64,000 bases of DNA. It comes from Cunninghamia lanceolata. Taxonomy: Eukaryota > Streptophyta > Pinopsida > Cupressales > Cupressaceae. Position 1 is the first letter of the stretch. Each line of letters opens with the position of its first letter. The stretch spans positions 29,452,501 to 29,516,500 of the forward strand of contig BSBN01000213.1 of NCBI GenBank assembly GCA_027924645.1, in the 5' to 3' direction. This document shows, piece by piece, positions 12,601 through 23,027 of this stretch. A program made the translations under genes and the position numbers. A model generated the notes under the pieces. That model was not told the DNA's origin, searched no databases, and saw only the letters and a list, made by a program, of their open reading frames with translations.

Positions 12601-14365
12601 ACAAAGTGAAGGCAAAACTCAAAAGCACACACATAATAAAGGTCAAAATGCAAACCACAATAAGAAGTCAAAGCTAGACAATATCCAACGCACAATGAAG
12701 CCAAACTCGAGTCCACATACACACTATGAAGATTAAGGTTCAAACACAAAAAAAATACAAAATGAAGGGCAAAGTACATATACTTCATCAACACACTTCA
12801 TCTTCATTCAAACCATACAAAATACACACCATCACAAGTCTACCATGTATTCAACACACATATGAGAAACAGGCTTCATCTAAAGCATACTAATAGTTTC
12901 AACACACAAAGCGAATGCCAAACTTTAAAGCACACAAATAATAAAAGTCAAAGTCCAAACCACAATAAGAAGTCAAAGCTAGATAATATCCAACACACAA
13001 TGAAGCCAAACTCAAGTCCACATACACACTATGAAGGTCAAGGTTCAAACACACTTTCAAACGATAGGATGCTCAAGGTTCAAACACAAAAGACATACAA
13101 GATGAAGGGCAATGTACATATACTACATCAACACACTTCATCTTTATTCAAACCATACGAAGTACACACCATTAAAAGTCTACCTTGTATTCAACACAAA
13201 TATGAGAAACACGCTTCATCTAAAGTAAAATAATAGTTTCAACACACAAAGTGAAGGCCAAACTCAAAAGTAGACATAATAAAGGTCAAAGTCCAAACCA
13301 CAATAAGAAGTCAAAGTTAGACAACATCCAACACATGATGAAACCAAACTCAAGCCCACATACACATTATGAAGGTCAATGTTCAAACACACCTTCAAAT
13401 GATAGGATGCTCAAGGTTCAAACACAAAAAAACATACAAAATGAAGGGCAAAGTACATATACTTCACCAGCACACTTCATCTTCAATCAAACCATACAAA
13501 ATACACATCATAAAAGTCTACCATGTATTCAACACACATATGAAAAACACACTTCATCTAAAGCATAAGAATAGTTTCAACACACAAAGTGAAGGCCAAA
13601 CTCAAAAGCACACATATAATAAAGGTCAAAGTCCATAGTAAAGTAAGAAGTCAAAGTTAGACAATATCCAACACACAATGAAGTTAAACTCAAGTCCACA
13701 AAAGAAACACACTTCATCTAAAGCATAAGAATAGTTTCAACACACAAAGTGAAAGCCAAACTCAAAAGCACACATATAATAAAGGTCAAAGTGCATACTA
13801 CAATAAGAAGTCAAAGTTAGACAATATCCAACACACAATGAAGCTAAACTCACGTCCATAAACACACTATGAATGTCGAGGTTCAAACACACTTCCAAAT
13901 GATAGTAAGCTCAAGGTTCAAACACAAAAGTCATAAAAAAAATGAAGGGCAAAGTACATATACTTCATCAACACACTTCGTCTTCATTGAAACCATACAA
14001 AATACACACCATAAAAAGTCTACCATGTATTCAACACACATATGAAAAACACACTTCATCTAAAGCATAAGAATAATTTTAGCACACAAAATGAAGGCCA
14101 AACTCAAAAGCACACACATAATAAAGGTCAAAGTCCAAAACAAAATAAGAAGTCAACGTTAGACAATATCCAACACACATTGAAGCCAAACTCAAGTCCA
14201 CATACACACTATGAAATGATAGGATGCTCATGTTTCAAACACAAAAAACATATAAAATGAAGGGCAAAGTACATATATACTTCATCAACACAACACACTT
14301 CATCTTTATTCAAACCATACAAAATACACACCATAAAAAGTCTACCATGTATTCAAGACACATAA
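9640..14365. repeat. Satellite array of about 340-bp units
   Basis: Units begin with CATCTAAAGCATAAGAATAG or a close variant at 9880, 10220, 10534, 10875, 11218, 11556, 11893, 12231, 12572, 12877, 13217, 13555, 13715 and 14057; a divergent partial unit starts at 9640. Most spacings are 337-343 bp. Units of 314 and 305 bp carry short internal deletions, and the 13555 unit is cut to 160 bp. The plus strand is C/A-rich and G-poor, with repeated ACACACTTC and GGTTCAAACAC words. Nearly every unit contains an open frame of about 70-130 codons, starting at ATGAGAAACAC and ending just inside the next unit; low-complexity composition explains this more easily than selection. It is a head-to-tail satellite, not a CRISPR array. 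Confidence 0.95.
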
Positions 14366-16139
14366 AAATCATATAAGATTAAAAAATAATCACATGTTGA
14401 TCACATAGACCAATAGGAATTATCATAAAGAGCCACACTTCAATCGCACATACACTAATATGAAGTGGATCACACTTCATATTAAAAATAAATAAAAACC
14501 ATTGTTCCAATTAAAAATAGCACAATAAGTAAAAAGGAAAATAGTAAAAAGTTCACATACTTCCTAAGATATTGCCATCAAAACAACTCTATTTGGATGC
14601 TTAAAAATTCACACTTAAAAATGGAAACAAATAAAACCCATAAATAAGAAGAACACATTTAGCACAATGCATATAGTCCAATAAACACATTCAAATGAAT
14701 GTAAAAAATTTCACATAGGATGCTCAAGGTTCAAACACAAAAAAATATACAAAATGAAGGGCAAAGTTCACTATATATACTTCATCAACACACATCATTT
14801 TTATTCAAACCATATGAAATGCACACCACAAAAAAGTTCATATACTTCATATATAGCTCAAGATAGATGTTAAAATGTTCACACTTACTAATATTGTCAC
14901 ACTTCATCTATAATAAGTGGATGTATAGTTCAAACACATAAAAACCATAATAATTTCAAATGGATGTAAACAAATCCACTTCATATATATAGCTCAAAAT
15001 GGATAAAAAGAATATGTAGATTAAAATTAAAAATTAGTCTTCTATCCATCCTCCACACTACATAAAAACTATATAAATAGTTAAAAATAATAATTGTAAT
15101 AAAATTAAAATTAATCTTCTATTTACTTCTTTTTTTTGTGATTAAATTTTAAATTAAAAATTTTATTACAAGTAAATTAAAAATGTAAAAATTAAATTAA
15201 TTTTTAAAAACATAATTTTTGTGTGTATTAAATTAAGCTTATTGGATTAGCTCAACAAATTAATTTAAACAAGTCTTTCAAAGATATTAAAAAAAAAGAA
15301 ATTTTCAATATTTAAATCTACACACTTTCATAAAATACCATTCAAACTCTAAAAATACATTATTATGAGTTCACCTCAAAGTGGTAGAAAAATGAATTCA
15401 AACTGTTACAAAGATTGTAATATCATAGTAACATAATCTACTTTGAAAATAATTTAATGAAGCCAATCTATTTGGAAACATCGATAATTCATTTTAACAA
15501 AATAATCTAATGAAATTTTCTTATAATACTATCTACTTGAAACTATTACAAAAATAATATAATAAAATATTTAACTAATTTTTTATAATAAAATAATCCA
15601 TCCATCAAAATAATGATCCATCCACTTTATACAAAGATGTATGTATACAACTATGTACTTATAACCATTACAAAAATAATATAATAAATTAATTCACTAA
15701 ATAAAGATTTTAGCCACTTTATACAATGATTAATAATCTGCATAAAAAGTCCACTTTATACAGTAGGAAAATATTATAACAGTCCACTTTATACAAAGAT
15801 TAATAGTCCACTGACTTTATAAATACAACAGTTAGTTCAACATTTCAATTAAAATGTTTATATAAAACTTTTTATTTGATAGAGATTAGATATTTATAAT
15901 CAATTTCTGAGCTGTTTTTATGATCTCATCAAAACTGCTATGGCATCAAGAAGGTTTAACTACACCAACCCACTCAAAAAGACATTATATTTAAACCCTA
16001 CCCTATTATGAAAAAAGATCCAGTAAAAATAATTCTAGATATGCTTTACAAGGGAAAAAAAAATAGTCTCAAATTTAACAATGTAACAATGTAATTTTAT
16101 CTAAATGTAATTATACCTGAACAAACTATAAGTACAAAT
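14366..16139. other. AT-rich non-coding DNA beside the satellite
   Basis: There is no gene here. Decayed pieces of satellite vocabulary (CACTTCAT, TTCAAACACA) persist to about 15000, then the sequence becomes plain AT-rich. Between 15608 and 15815 the word CCACTTTATAC recurs about five times at irregular spacing. Confidence 0.55.
14715..14850. repeat. Detached fragment of the 340-bp satellite
   Basis: This piece repeats the part of the unit that runs from GGATGCTCAAGG through the ATGAAGGGCAAAG segment to CACCACAAAAAAG. It lies about 350 bp beyond the last full unit and is more diverged than units inside the array. Confidence 0.75.
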
Positions 16140-16857
16140 GTAACGCCCCACCTTGAACACCTTAAAGAAATATACACTTATGCTTATATGAAACAGGAAA
16201 TTTTTTTTTTAAAATGATTAAGTAATGTTAACATAACTAATTACGACACATTCTCTAAAGATTCAAGGCTACATTACTTAACAAATCAACTAACATAACT
16301 TAACATACACCAGTAACCAATCTGAATCCAAAGCACAATTAAATAACTTATTCATACTCATTGCATATTATCAAATAACGGAATCTGCATGATTAGATAC
16401 ATAACTGAAATGCTTTCATATAAATACATCATGACATCATTACATTGCCATTTGTAGACTACATCAAAATCACATACATTATGATTGATCTGTTACACAA
16501 ATCTGGCACAAGATACAACTGGAACAAATCCTTTTCTGCATATGATCTTGACAAGAATAACCAATGGATAAAAATAGCTCTTCCACCCGACCATGTGGAA
16601 CCCTAAGGTCCACCCCCCCGAGCTAGGAGTTAACATGAGGTCCCAAACAATAACAATCAGGTAGACAAGACTAACATGAACAAAGATGACCAAACGCCAA
16701 TACAACACATGGCAATAACATAAACAACACAACACTACTTAACTTCCAGAGGCAACACATAACGAATGGGGAGAGTACAACTAGGGAATGCTAGGCTGCA
16801 GTAGGGAGAAGTGTCATCACATGGCTTGTCATGGGTTGTCCTGGTAAGCCTTCCTAG
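16140..16857. other. Non-coding host DNA of the 16.9-kb insertion
   Basis: The segment begins near a TGTAACGCCCC word, the kind of sequence that opens many plant gypsy LTRs, so it may be the start of a plus-strand LTR interrupted by the chromovirus at 16863. The phrase GGGTTGTCCTGG occurs here and again at about 24514 and 24754, just beyond the insertion, which fits one host unit split in two. No second terminus was found. Confidence 0.35.
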
Positions 16858-16862
16858 GCCCC
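16858..16862. other. Target-site duplication GCCCC (left)
   Basis: Five bases directly before the 5' LTR, identical to 24496-24500 directly after the 3' LTR. Confidence 0.95.
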
Positions 16863-18330
16863 TGGTGCAGGGCACCTAGGAGCAGTCTGACACCTCAAGC
16901 ATTTTTGATGCATTTTGATAAGCTATGTTTTGTTTTGATTGTATGTGTGGTAATAAGGCTTTAGCCATGTTTGTATGGTCCCTTTTGTGTGGTCAAGATG
17001 ATTGAGGTGACCCTATAAACCTCAATCATGCTTAGTCCACTTGGATCCTTGTTGTGCCAATCAGGCCTAGAAGGTCTAAAGGATTGGTTTTTGAGTTTTT
17101 TTGATTGTGTTGTGTGTTTTATCATGTTTTGGGAGTAGGGAGGATGGTTTGATTCCTTTGGACAAGCTAAACCATAGTGTTAATGCAAAAATACCATAGT
17201 GTCAAATATTGTCAATGTATTATGACACATTGGGCGGTTGCAACTCATTTTGGACAGTTCAAACTGATTTTTCAAGTTGCATACCAAATGGGATGGGTTA
17301 ATATGGTGGATATCTGACTCCAGTATGGAGGAGGAAGTTTTTGTACGGAATTTGGGCACAAAAATCAAGAAAACTGACTGTTTTTCGCTGTTTTTCTTGC
17401 TGTGTACGGACTGTACGGATTTTTTCACGTGTGAAAATGATATTTTTCTGAAATCTCTTGGAGTCAAGGTTCCAATGCAACTAGTTTGAGGTCCTGAAGT
17501 GGTCGGGATCAAAAGTTATAGATTTTTCTTTCAAAACAGGTCCAGAAACCCTGTTTTCTAGGGCAGCCATAGAAATCCGGCCCTAGAATGCATTTCCACC
17601 GTTGAAAATTTGCAAAAACTGGTGAAATGCAGGCTAGGGGTATGTACAATAAGATTCCAAAAGATTTTTGTCAGAAAATGCAGTCTTCTATTTTTAAGGT
17701 GATGCCCTAGGTCAAGTATTTCATTGTATTTGGCCAATTTCATGCTATTTGAGGTTGTAGATGATAGAATCCTGTTAGGGTGAGCAAATAAATGATGGAT
17801 TTGTGTTGTAGGGACATGGTAGAAGCATTCCAAGTTCCTTTCCTTGACCTATGCACCCAATTTTGAGCACTTGCTTTGTAACCTAGCCTAAATTGATCAA
17901 TTAGGCCTAGAGACCTAGTAGGCGTTCTGGATTGCTGGAGTAGAGTTGGAGCAGGAGATTTGGAGGATTGTTAGGGTCCCCTGAAAGGTGTTCAATTCCA
18001 TCATTTGTTTGCCTAGACCTTTGGGATTTTGTCAAGTTTTGTTGAGAAAACCTAGTTTGGAGGGCTAGTAGCCTTACTAGTCAAGGTATAGGTTGAAGAG
18101 TTTTGGGAAGTTGGAGATCAAACCAACTGCATAGAAGGTGTTTGTTGATCTGTCTTAAGGTGTTGGAGAAGCCTTAGGGGTTGGACAATAGTTTGGACAT
18201 CAAATCCTTCATATGCCTTGTATGTGCCTTTGGTTGGTTGGTTGGTTGAAGGCTAGTTGAAGTGGGTGAGTGGGCAAAGGACAATAGAGTAAACCTTTGT
18301 GTGTTGCTTCCCTTGTGCCACTCTACATCA
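16863..18330 (+). repeat. 5' LTR of the chromovirus
   Basis: It begins TGGTGCAGGG and ends CTCTACATCA, and is 1468 bp, the same length as the 3' LTR. The PBS follows after two bases. It should carry the promoter of the element, but I could not place a clear TATA box. Confidence 0.95.
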
Positions 18331-18332
18331 GG

Positions 18333-18345
18333 TGGTATCAGAGCC
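18333..18345 (+). promoter_or_regulatory. Primer-binding site for initiator tRNA-Met
   Basis: TGGTATCAGAGCC lies two bases after the 5' LTR. It is the usual plant LTR-retrotransposon PBS, complementary to the 3' end of initiator tRNA-Met, where minus-strand DNA synthesis starts. Confidence 0.95.
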
Positions 18346-18354
18346 ATCAAAGAG

Positions 18355-21300
18355 ATGGGAGATAGAGAAGAAGAGGAGGAAATTCCTTCAAAGGTGACAA
18401 ATGCTGAATTGGCAAAGATAGTGAGAGAGCAAGTAGCCAAGAACAAAAGGATGGAGGCTGAGATAGAAAAGTTGAAGAAAGACAAAGACAAGAAGAAGAA
18501 GTCAGAAGTCATCTTAGATTCAGATGAAGAGGATCAAGATGAGGAAGAAGAAGTGCCTATGGAAGAGCCACAAGGAGGCATGTCAGAGAGACAATTCCTA
18601 GATGCACTTGGAAAGTTGAGTAGGAAGGACACTAAGGCAGACTTACCTATGTTTCCTGGTAAGATGAATCCAGAGGAGTGCCTTGATTGGATTGAGGCAA
18701 TAGAGAACTATTTTGAATGTGAAGAAGTGGCAGAAAATCAGAAAGTGAAGATTGCCAAATCAAGAATGAAAGGGCCAACCTTGAGTTGGTGGAATTTTAT
18801 TCAAAATGAGAGGATAGAAGATGATAGGAATCCTATCTCTACATGGAGGAAGATGGTACTTGAAATCAAGAAGCAATTTGTCCCTGAGGATTATGAGGTC
18901 AACTTGAACAAGAAGTTGCACAACTTGAGACAAAAGGACATGGACGTAAGCACCTACACAGAGGAGTTTCACAAGATGACATTGAAAGCCAAGATGCCTG
19001 AGAATGAAAAACAGAAGCTTGCAAGGTATCTTAATGGCCTCAAGTTCTCCATTCAAGATGAATTAACTCTCTTTAACCCGGAGACAGTCCATAAGTGTTT
19101 TCAAATGGCACTGAGGATTGAGGATAAGCAGAGAAGAAAAGGGGATTTTGGCAGCAGCAGTAGAGGCAGAGGAAATCAGAATTTTAGGGGCAGGGGTAGA
19201 TTTCAAAACAGAGATAATTTCTCTAGATTCCAAGGTGGCGGATCACAAGAAGGCAGCCAAGGGCAGGCTGATAAAAACAGTGTTGATAAGGGTCAGTTTA
19301 GGGGCAGAGGTAATGGCAGAGGAAGAAGTGGGGGCAGAGGTCCCAATGTGTTTACTGGAAGGTGTTTCTCTTGCAATCAGATTGGACATCAGTCCTTTAG
19401 GTGCCCGGAGAAGATGGGAAACACTGCTGCAAATCAGAAAGAAAGAAGAGTACAACTCCTTCAAGAAGAGGACTGTCAAAGCACCACAAGTTACCAAACA
19501 ACCTCTTCCAAGTCTGCAGCACCTGAGAGTGGAGAATGCATCATGTTCAACAGGTCACTCATCATGCCAGCCACCAAGGAGCAGCCCCAAAGAAACAACT
19601 TGTTCAGAACCACTTGCAAGGTGAAAGGAAAAGTGTGCAAGGTAATAGTTGATTCAGGTTCTTCTGAAAATTTGGCTTCTAATGAAATGGTGACTAAGTT
19701 AGGATTGGAAAGAATGCCTCATCCTAACCCCTATAGAGTCTTTTGGCTAACCAAGGAACAACAAATTGTGGTGAAAGAGCAATGTTGGGTTGAATTCAAG
19801 ATAGGTGAATATCATGATAAGGTTCTTTGTGAGATAGTGGATATGGATGCATGCCACCTTCTTCTTGGAAGACCTTGGCAACATGACACAAGTGCCCAAC
19901 ATGATGGTAAGAACAATGTGATTCATTTGTCCAAGAATGGTGAAAATTTTACAATGACTCCTTTGATTAATGATTGCAAAGAGAAAGTCATTTCTAGTTC
20001 AGTTATGTTGGTAGGTGAAAAAGAGTTTTTGGCTAACCTCAAGGAAGGGAAAGTGCCATGTTTTGCAGTAGTCATCAAGCCCAAGGATGTGAATCCCAAG
20101 AAGGTCAAAGTGCAGCACCCTCTTAGGAGGATTGGACCAAAGGAAGTGGAAGAACTATTGGAGAAGTTTCAGGATGTGATAGCCGATGAAGGCAAGGATG
20201 CCCTTCCACCAAAGAGGGAGATTAGTCATTGCATTGATCTCATCCCGGGATCCACCCTACCAAACCAAGCAGCCTACAAGTTGACCCCAGAGCAAAATGT
20301 TGAAGTGGCAAGACAAATCCAAGACTTATTGGATAGAGGACTTATCAGGAGGAGTATTAGTCCATGTGCAGTACCTGCAGTGCTTGCACCTAAGAAGGAA
20401 GGAACATGGAGACTATGCACTGATTCCAGGGCCATCAACAAGATTACTATCAGGTATAGATTTCCAATGCCTAGAATAGAAGATTTAATGGATTGCTTGG
20501 GTAGGGCTAAGTATTTTACCAAGATAGATCTAAAAAGTGGTTATCACCAAATCAGGATAAGGGAAGGGGATGAGTGGAAAACCGCCTTCAAAACCAATGA
20601 AGGACTATTTGAATGGGTTGTCATGCCTTTTGGCTTGTCAAATGCACCAAGCACCTTCATGAGGTTGATGAATGAAGTGCCAAAACCTTTCCTTAACAAG
20701 TTTATTGTTGTATATTTGGATGATATACTGATTTTTAGTGACAGCAAGGAAGACCACATAAGGCATATCCATCAAGTGCTCATGAGGCTTCAAGAGGAGA
20801 AGTTGAGAATCAATCTTGACAAATGTGTCTTCCTACAAGAAGAGTTGATATTTTTGGGGTTTGTCATCTCCAAGGGCAGCCTAAAAATGGATCCAAGTAA
20901 GGTTGCAGCCATTCTTAATTGGCCAACACCTACAACAGCCTCGGAGGTAAGGAGTTTCCATGGTTTATGCAGCTTTTATAGAAAGTTCATTAGAGGGTTT
21001 AGTGGCATTTGTGCTCCACTTGTTGACACCATAAAAGGAGGCAAGAAATGTGTGTTTGTATGGACAAATGAGGCCAACAAAGCCTTTGAACTGTTAAAGA
21101 AAAAAATTTCAGAAAAACCAGTCCTAGTGCTACCTAATTTTGACAAGGTCTTTGTGGTAGAGTGTGATGCAAGTAAGAGGGCTGTTGGGGGAGTCCTAAG
21201 TCAAGATGGGAGGCCTGTAGCATTCTTTAGTGAGAAGTTAAATGAGGCAAAACAAAACTACTCCACCTATGATCTAGAGTTATATGCCATGGTTCAATCA

Positions 21301-21675
21301 TTGAGGAAATGGAGACACTACTTATTGCCAAAGGAATTTATAGTTTTTACTGACAACCATGCATTAAGCTTCTTGAACAGGCAGCAAAAGCTGAATCACA
21401 GACATGTCAAGTGGATGGAGTACATCCAAGCATACACCTTCTCCATAAAACACAAGAAAGGAGTGGCCAATAAGGTAGCTGATGCCTTAAGCAGGAGAAA
21501 TCTTGTTGTGCAAACTATTCAGTTGGAAAGTATAGGTATTCATGCCATTAAAGATCAGTATACAGCAGATGAAGACTTCAAAGAGCCATACCTATCTTGC
21601 AAGGCCATGACAGGAAGGTATAATACTGATTTTTCTGATTTTTTTGTTGCAAGATGGATATCTTTTCAAGGGTAG
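18355..21675 (+). CDS. Gag-pol polyprotein: gag, protease, reverse transcriptase, RNase H
   Basis: I chose the ATG at 18355, nine bases after the PBS; the frame is open further upstream, but only into the LTR. The product is 1106 residues. In order it shows an acidic, charged N-terminus; a gag core (about 96-252, with a WW motif); an RGG/RG-rich stretch (about 264-330); a CCHC knuckle C337-C340-H345-C350; an aspartic protease with DSG (D433); reverse transcriptase with YLDD at 787-790; and RNase H with D938 in CDAS and TDNH at 999-1002. There is no stop between gag and pol. The frame closes in the spacer before integrase because of a frameshift at a seven-T run (21639-21645). The enzyme motifs themselves look intact. 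Confidence 0.93.
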   Translation: MGDREEEEEIPSKVTNAELAKIVREQVAKNKRMEAEIEKLKKDKDKKKKSEVILDSDEEDQDEEEEVPMEEPQGGMSERQFLDALGKLSRKDTKADLPMFPGKMNPEECLDWIEAIENYFECEEVAENQKVKIAKSRMKGPTLSWWNFIQNERIEDDRNPISTWRKMVLEIKKQFVPEDYEVNLNKKLHNLRQKDMDVSTYTEEFHKMTLKAKMPENEKQKLARYLNGLKFSIQDELTLFNPETVHKCFQMALRIEDKQRRKGDFGSSSRGRGNQNFRGRGRFQNRDNFSRFQGGGSQEGSQGQADKNSVDKGQFRGRGNGRGRSGGRGPNVFTGRCFSCNQIGHQSFRCPEKMGNTAANQKERRVQLLQEEDCQSTTSYQTTSSKSAAPESGECIMFNRSLIMPATKEQPQRNNLFRTTCKVKGKVCKVIVDSGSSENLASNEMVTKLGLERMPHPNPYRVFWLTKEQQIVVKEQCWVEFKIGEYHDKVLCEIVDMDACHLLLGRPWQHDTSAQHDGKNNVIHLSKNGENFTMTPLINDCKEKVISSSVMLVGEKEFLANLKEGKVPCFAVVIKPKDVNPKKVKVQHPLRRIGPKEVEELLEKFQDVIADEGKDALPPKREISHCIDLIPGSTLPNQAAYKLTPEQNVEVARQIQDLLDRGLIRRSISPCAVPAVLAPKKEGTWRLCTDSRAINKITIRYRFPMPRIEDLMDCLGRAKYFTKIDLKSGYHQIRIREGDEWKTAFKTNEGLFEWVVMPFGLSNAPSTFMRLMNEVPKPFLNKFIVVYLDDILIFSDSKEDHIRHIHQVLMRLQEEKLRINLDKCVFLQEELIFLGFVISKGSLKMDPSKVAAILNWPTPTTASEVRSFHGLCSFYRKFIRGFSGICAPLVDTIKGGKKCVFVWTNEANKAFELLKKKISEKPVLVLPNFDKVFVVECDASKRAVGGVLSQDGRPVAFFSEKLNEAKQNYSTYDLELYAMVQSLRKWRHYLLPKEFIVFTDNHALSFLNRQQKLNHRHVKWMEYIQAYTFSIKHKKGVANKVADALSRRNLVVQTIQLESIGIHAIKDQYTADEDFKEPYLSCKAMTGRYNTDFSDFFVARWISFQG

Positions 21676-23005
21676 CATGTTGTGTATCCCAAGAGGATCT
21701 GTTAGAGAGAATATAATTAGGGAAAAGCATTGTGGCAGCATGTCAGGTCACTTTGGTATTGATAAGACCCTAGAATTGGTTAGGAGGTACTATTTTTGGC
21801 CAAAATTGCCAACCGATGTAAGGAAGTTTGTTGAAACTTGTCAAATTTGCCAAAGAGCAAAGGGGCATACATCAAATGCAGGTTTATACACTCCTCTACC
21901 TATTCCTTCAAAGCCTTGGGATTCCATAAGTATGGACTTTGTACTTGGTTTGCCTAGAACAAAGAATGGACATGACAGCATTTTTGTGGTTGTAGATAGG
22001 TTCTCAAAAATGGCTCACTTCATCCCATGTAAAACCACACATGATGCCTCACACATAGCAGGTCTTTTCTTCAAGGAAATAGTTAGGTTACATGGTTTAC
22101 CTTTGTCCATAATCTCAGACAGAGACCCCAAGTTCATTGGACACTTCTGGAGGACACTGTGGAAGAGACTAGGTACAAATTTGTCCTTATCATCTGCCTA
22201 TCACCCTCAGTCTGATGGACAAACAGAGGTGATTAATAGGTCACTTGGCAACCTCCTAAGATGCCTAACCAAGGAGCAGGGTGCTAGTTGGGATTCAATT
22301 TTGGCTCAGGCAGAGTTCTCATACAATGACACTGTCAATAGAAGCACCGGCCTGTCTCCTTTCCAAATTGTTTATGGCACTCACCCAAGGGGTATTTTGG
22401 AACTAAGAGAGGTTAAAGGACTGGAAAACAACAGTGCCTTGGCTGAAGACTTCATTCAAGTCATGAAAGATGTCCATGAACAAGTACAACAGAAATTGCT
22501 GTCCACTTCTCAGAAATATAAACAATTTGCTGACAGAAAAAGAAGGGATTTGCAGTTCAAGGAAGGTGATTTAGTAATGGTTCATCTAAAGAAGGAGAGG
22601 CTCCCTGTAGGTAAACACACTAAGCTACTCATGAAGAAGATTGGGCCTTGTGAAGTGCTCAAGAAATGTGGAGAAAATACCTACAAAATCAGACTTCCGG
22701 ATGGCATTGCTTTGTCTCCAATTTTTAATGTTTCAGACCTTTATCCCTATAAAGGATCTGATCCTCAGACTGTTGTTGAAGAAGATCAAACTGATCACAC
22801 ACTCCAAGAACTCATTCCTTCATCTCCAACTCAGATTGAGTGCATTTTGGACAAGAGGATTGCAAAACAAACTAGAAGGCACACCTATCATGACTATTTG
22901 ATGAAGTGGCTAAACAAACCTCAGGAGGATGCCACTTGGATGAGCAGGGCAGACATTGAGAAGGCAGGTTTCACATTTGACAACATTCCAACTCAAGAGA
23001 CTTGA
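21644..23005 (+). CDS. Integrase with chromodomain, displaced by one frame
   Basis: This 453-residue frame continues the polyprotein in the +1 frame; its first ATG at 21644 is only the first Met after the shift. It has the HHCC zinc module (H29, H36, C66, C69), the catalytic triad D98, D159, E195 with the DX35E spacing typical of integrases, and a C-terminal chromodomain at about 398-445 (EDATWM segment). A chromodomain marks the chromovirus branch of Ty3/gypsy and is thought to guide insertion to marked chromatin. All key residues are present, so only the frameshift separates it from gag-pol. Whether the shift is a mutation, an assembly error or a programmed event cannot be told here; mutation in the T run is simplest. 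Confidence 0.92.
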   Translation: MLQDGYLFKGSMLCIPRGSVRENIIREKHCGSMSGHFGIDKTLELVRRYYFWPKLPTDVRKFVETCQICQRAKGHTSNAGLYTPLPIPSKPWDSISMDFVLGLPRTKNGHDSIFVVVDRFSKMAHFIPCKTTHDASHIAGLFFKEIVRLHGLPLSIISDRDPKFIGHFWRTLWKRLGTNLSLSSAYHPQSDGQTEVINRSLGNLLRCLTKEQGASWDSILAQAEFSYNDTVNRSTGLSPFQIVYGTHPRGILELREVKGLENNSALAEDFIQVMKDVHEQVQQKLLSTSQKYKQFADRKRRDLQFKEGDLVMVHLKKERLPVGKHTKLLMKKIGPCEVLKKCGENTYKIRLPDGIALSPIFNVSDLYPYKGSDPQTVVEEDQTDHTLQELIPSSPTQIECILDKRIAKQTRRHTYHDYLMKWLNKPQEDATWMSRADIEKAGFTFDNIPTQET

Positions 23006-23010
23006 GTTCT

Positions 23011-23027
23011 CTTTGACAGTGGGTGTA
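23011..23027 (+). promoter_or_regulatory. Polypurine-tract region before the 3' LTR
   Basis: The bases just before the 3' LTR read GACAGTGGGTGTA, moderately purine-rich and in the position of the plus-strand primer. It is a weak match to a typical tract; the position is the main support. Confidence 0.5.

Noticed and set aside
9640..14365. CRISPR array or family of small tandem genes
   Set aside because: The whole unit of about 340 bp repeats, with no short repeats and unique spacers. The open frames shift from unit to unit because the period is often not a multiple of three, and the composition is low-complexity.
17180..17833. ORFs of 60-110 codons in the LTRs at 17.2-17.8 kb and again at 23.3-24.0 kb
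   Set aside because: They are repeated only because both LTRs share the sequence, and they match no protein family.
18262..18354. An earlier start for gag-pol in the LTR
   Set aside because: The frame is open there, but it would run through the LTR end and the PBS. The related element at 53650 also starts shortly after its PBS.
18760..19624. Other-frame ORFs within gag, including one of 168 codons
   Set aside because: They overlap a clear gag and zinc-knuckle sequence and arise from its Arg/Gly/Lys-rich codons.
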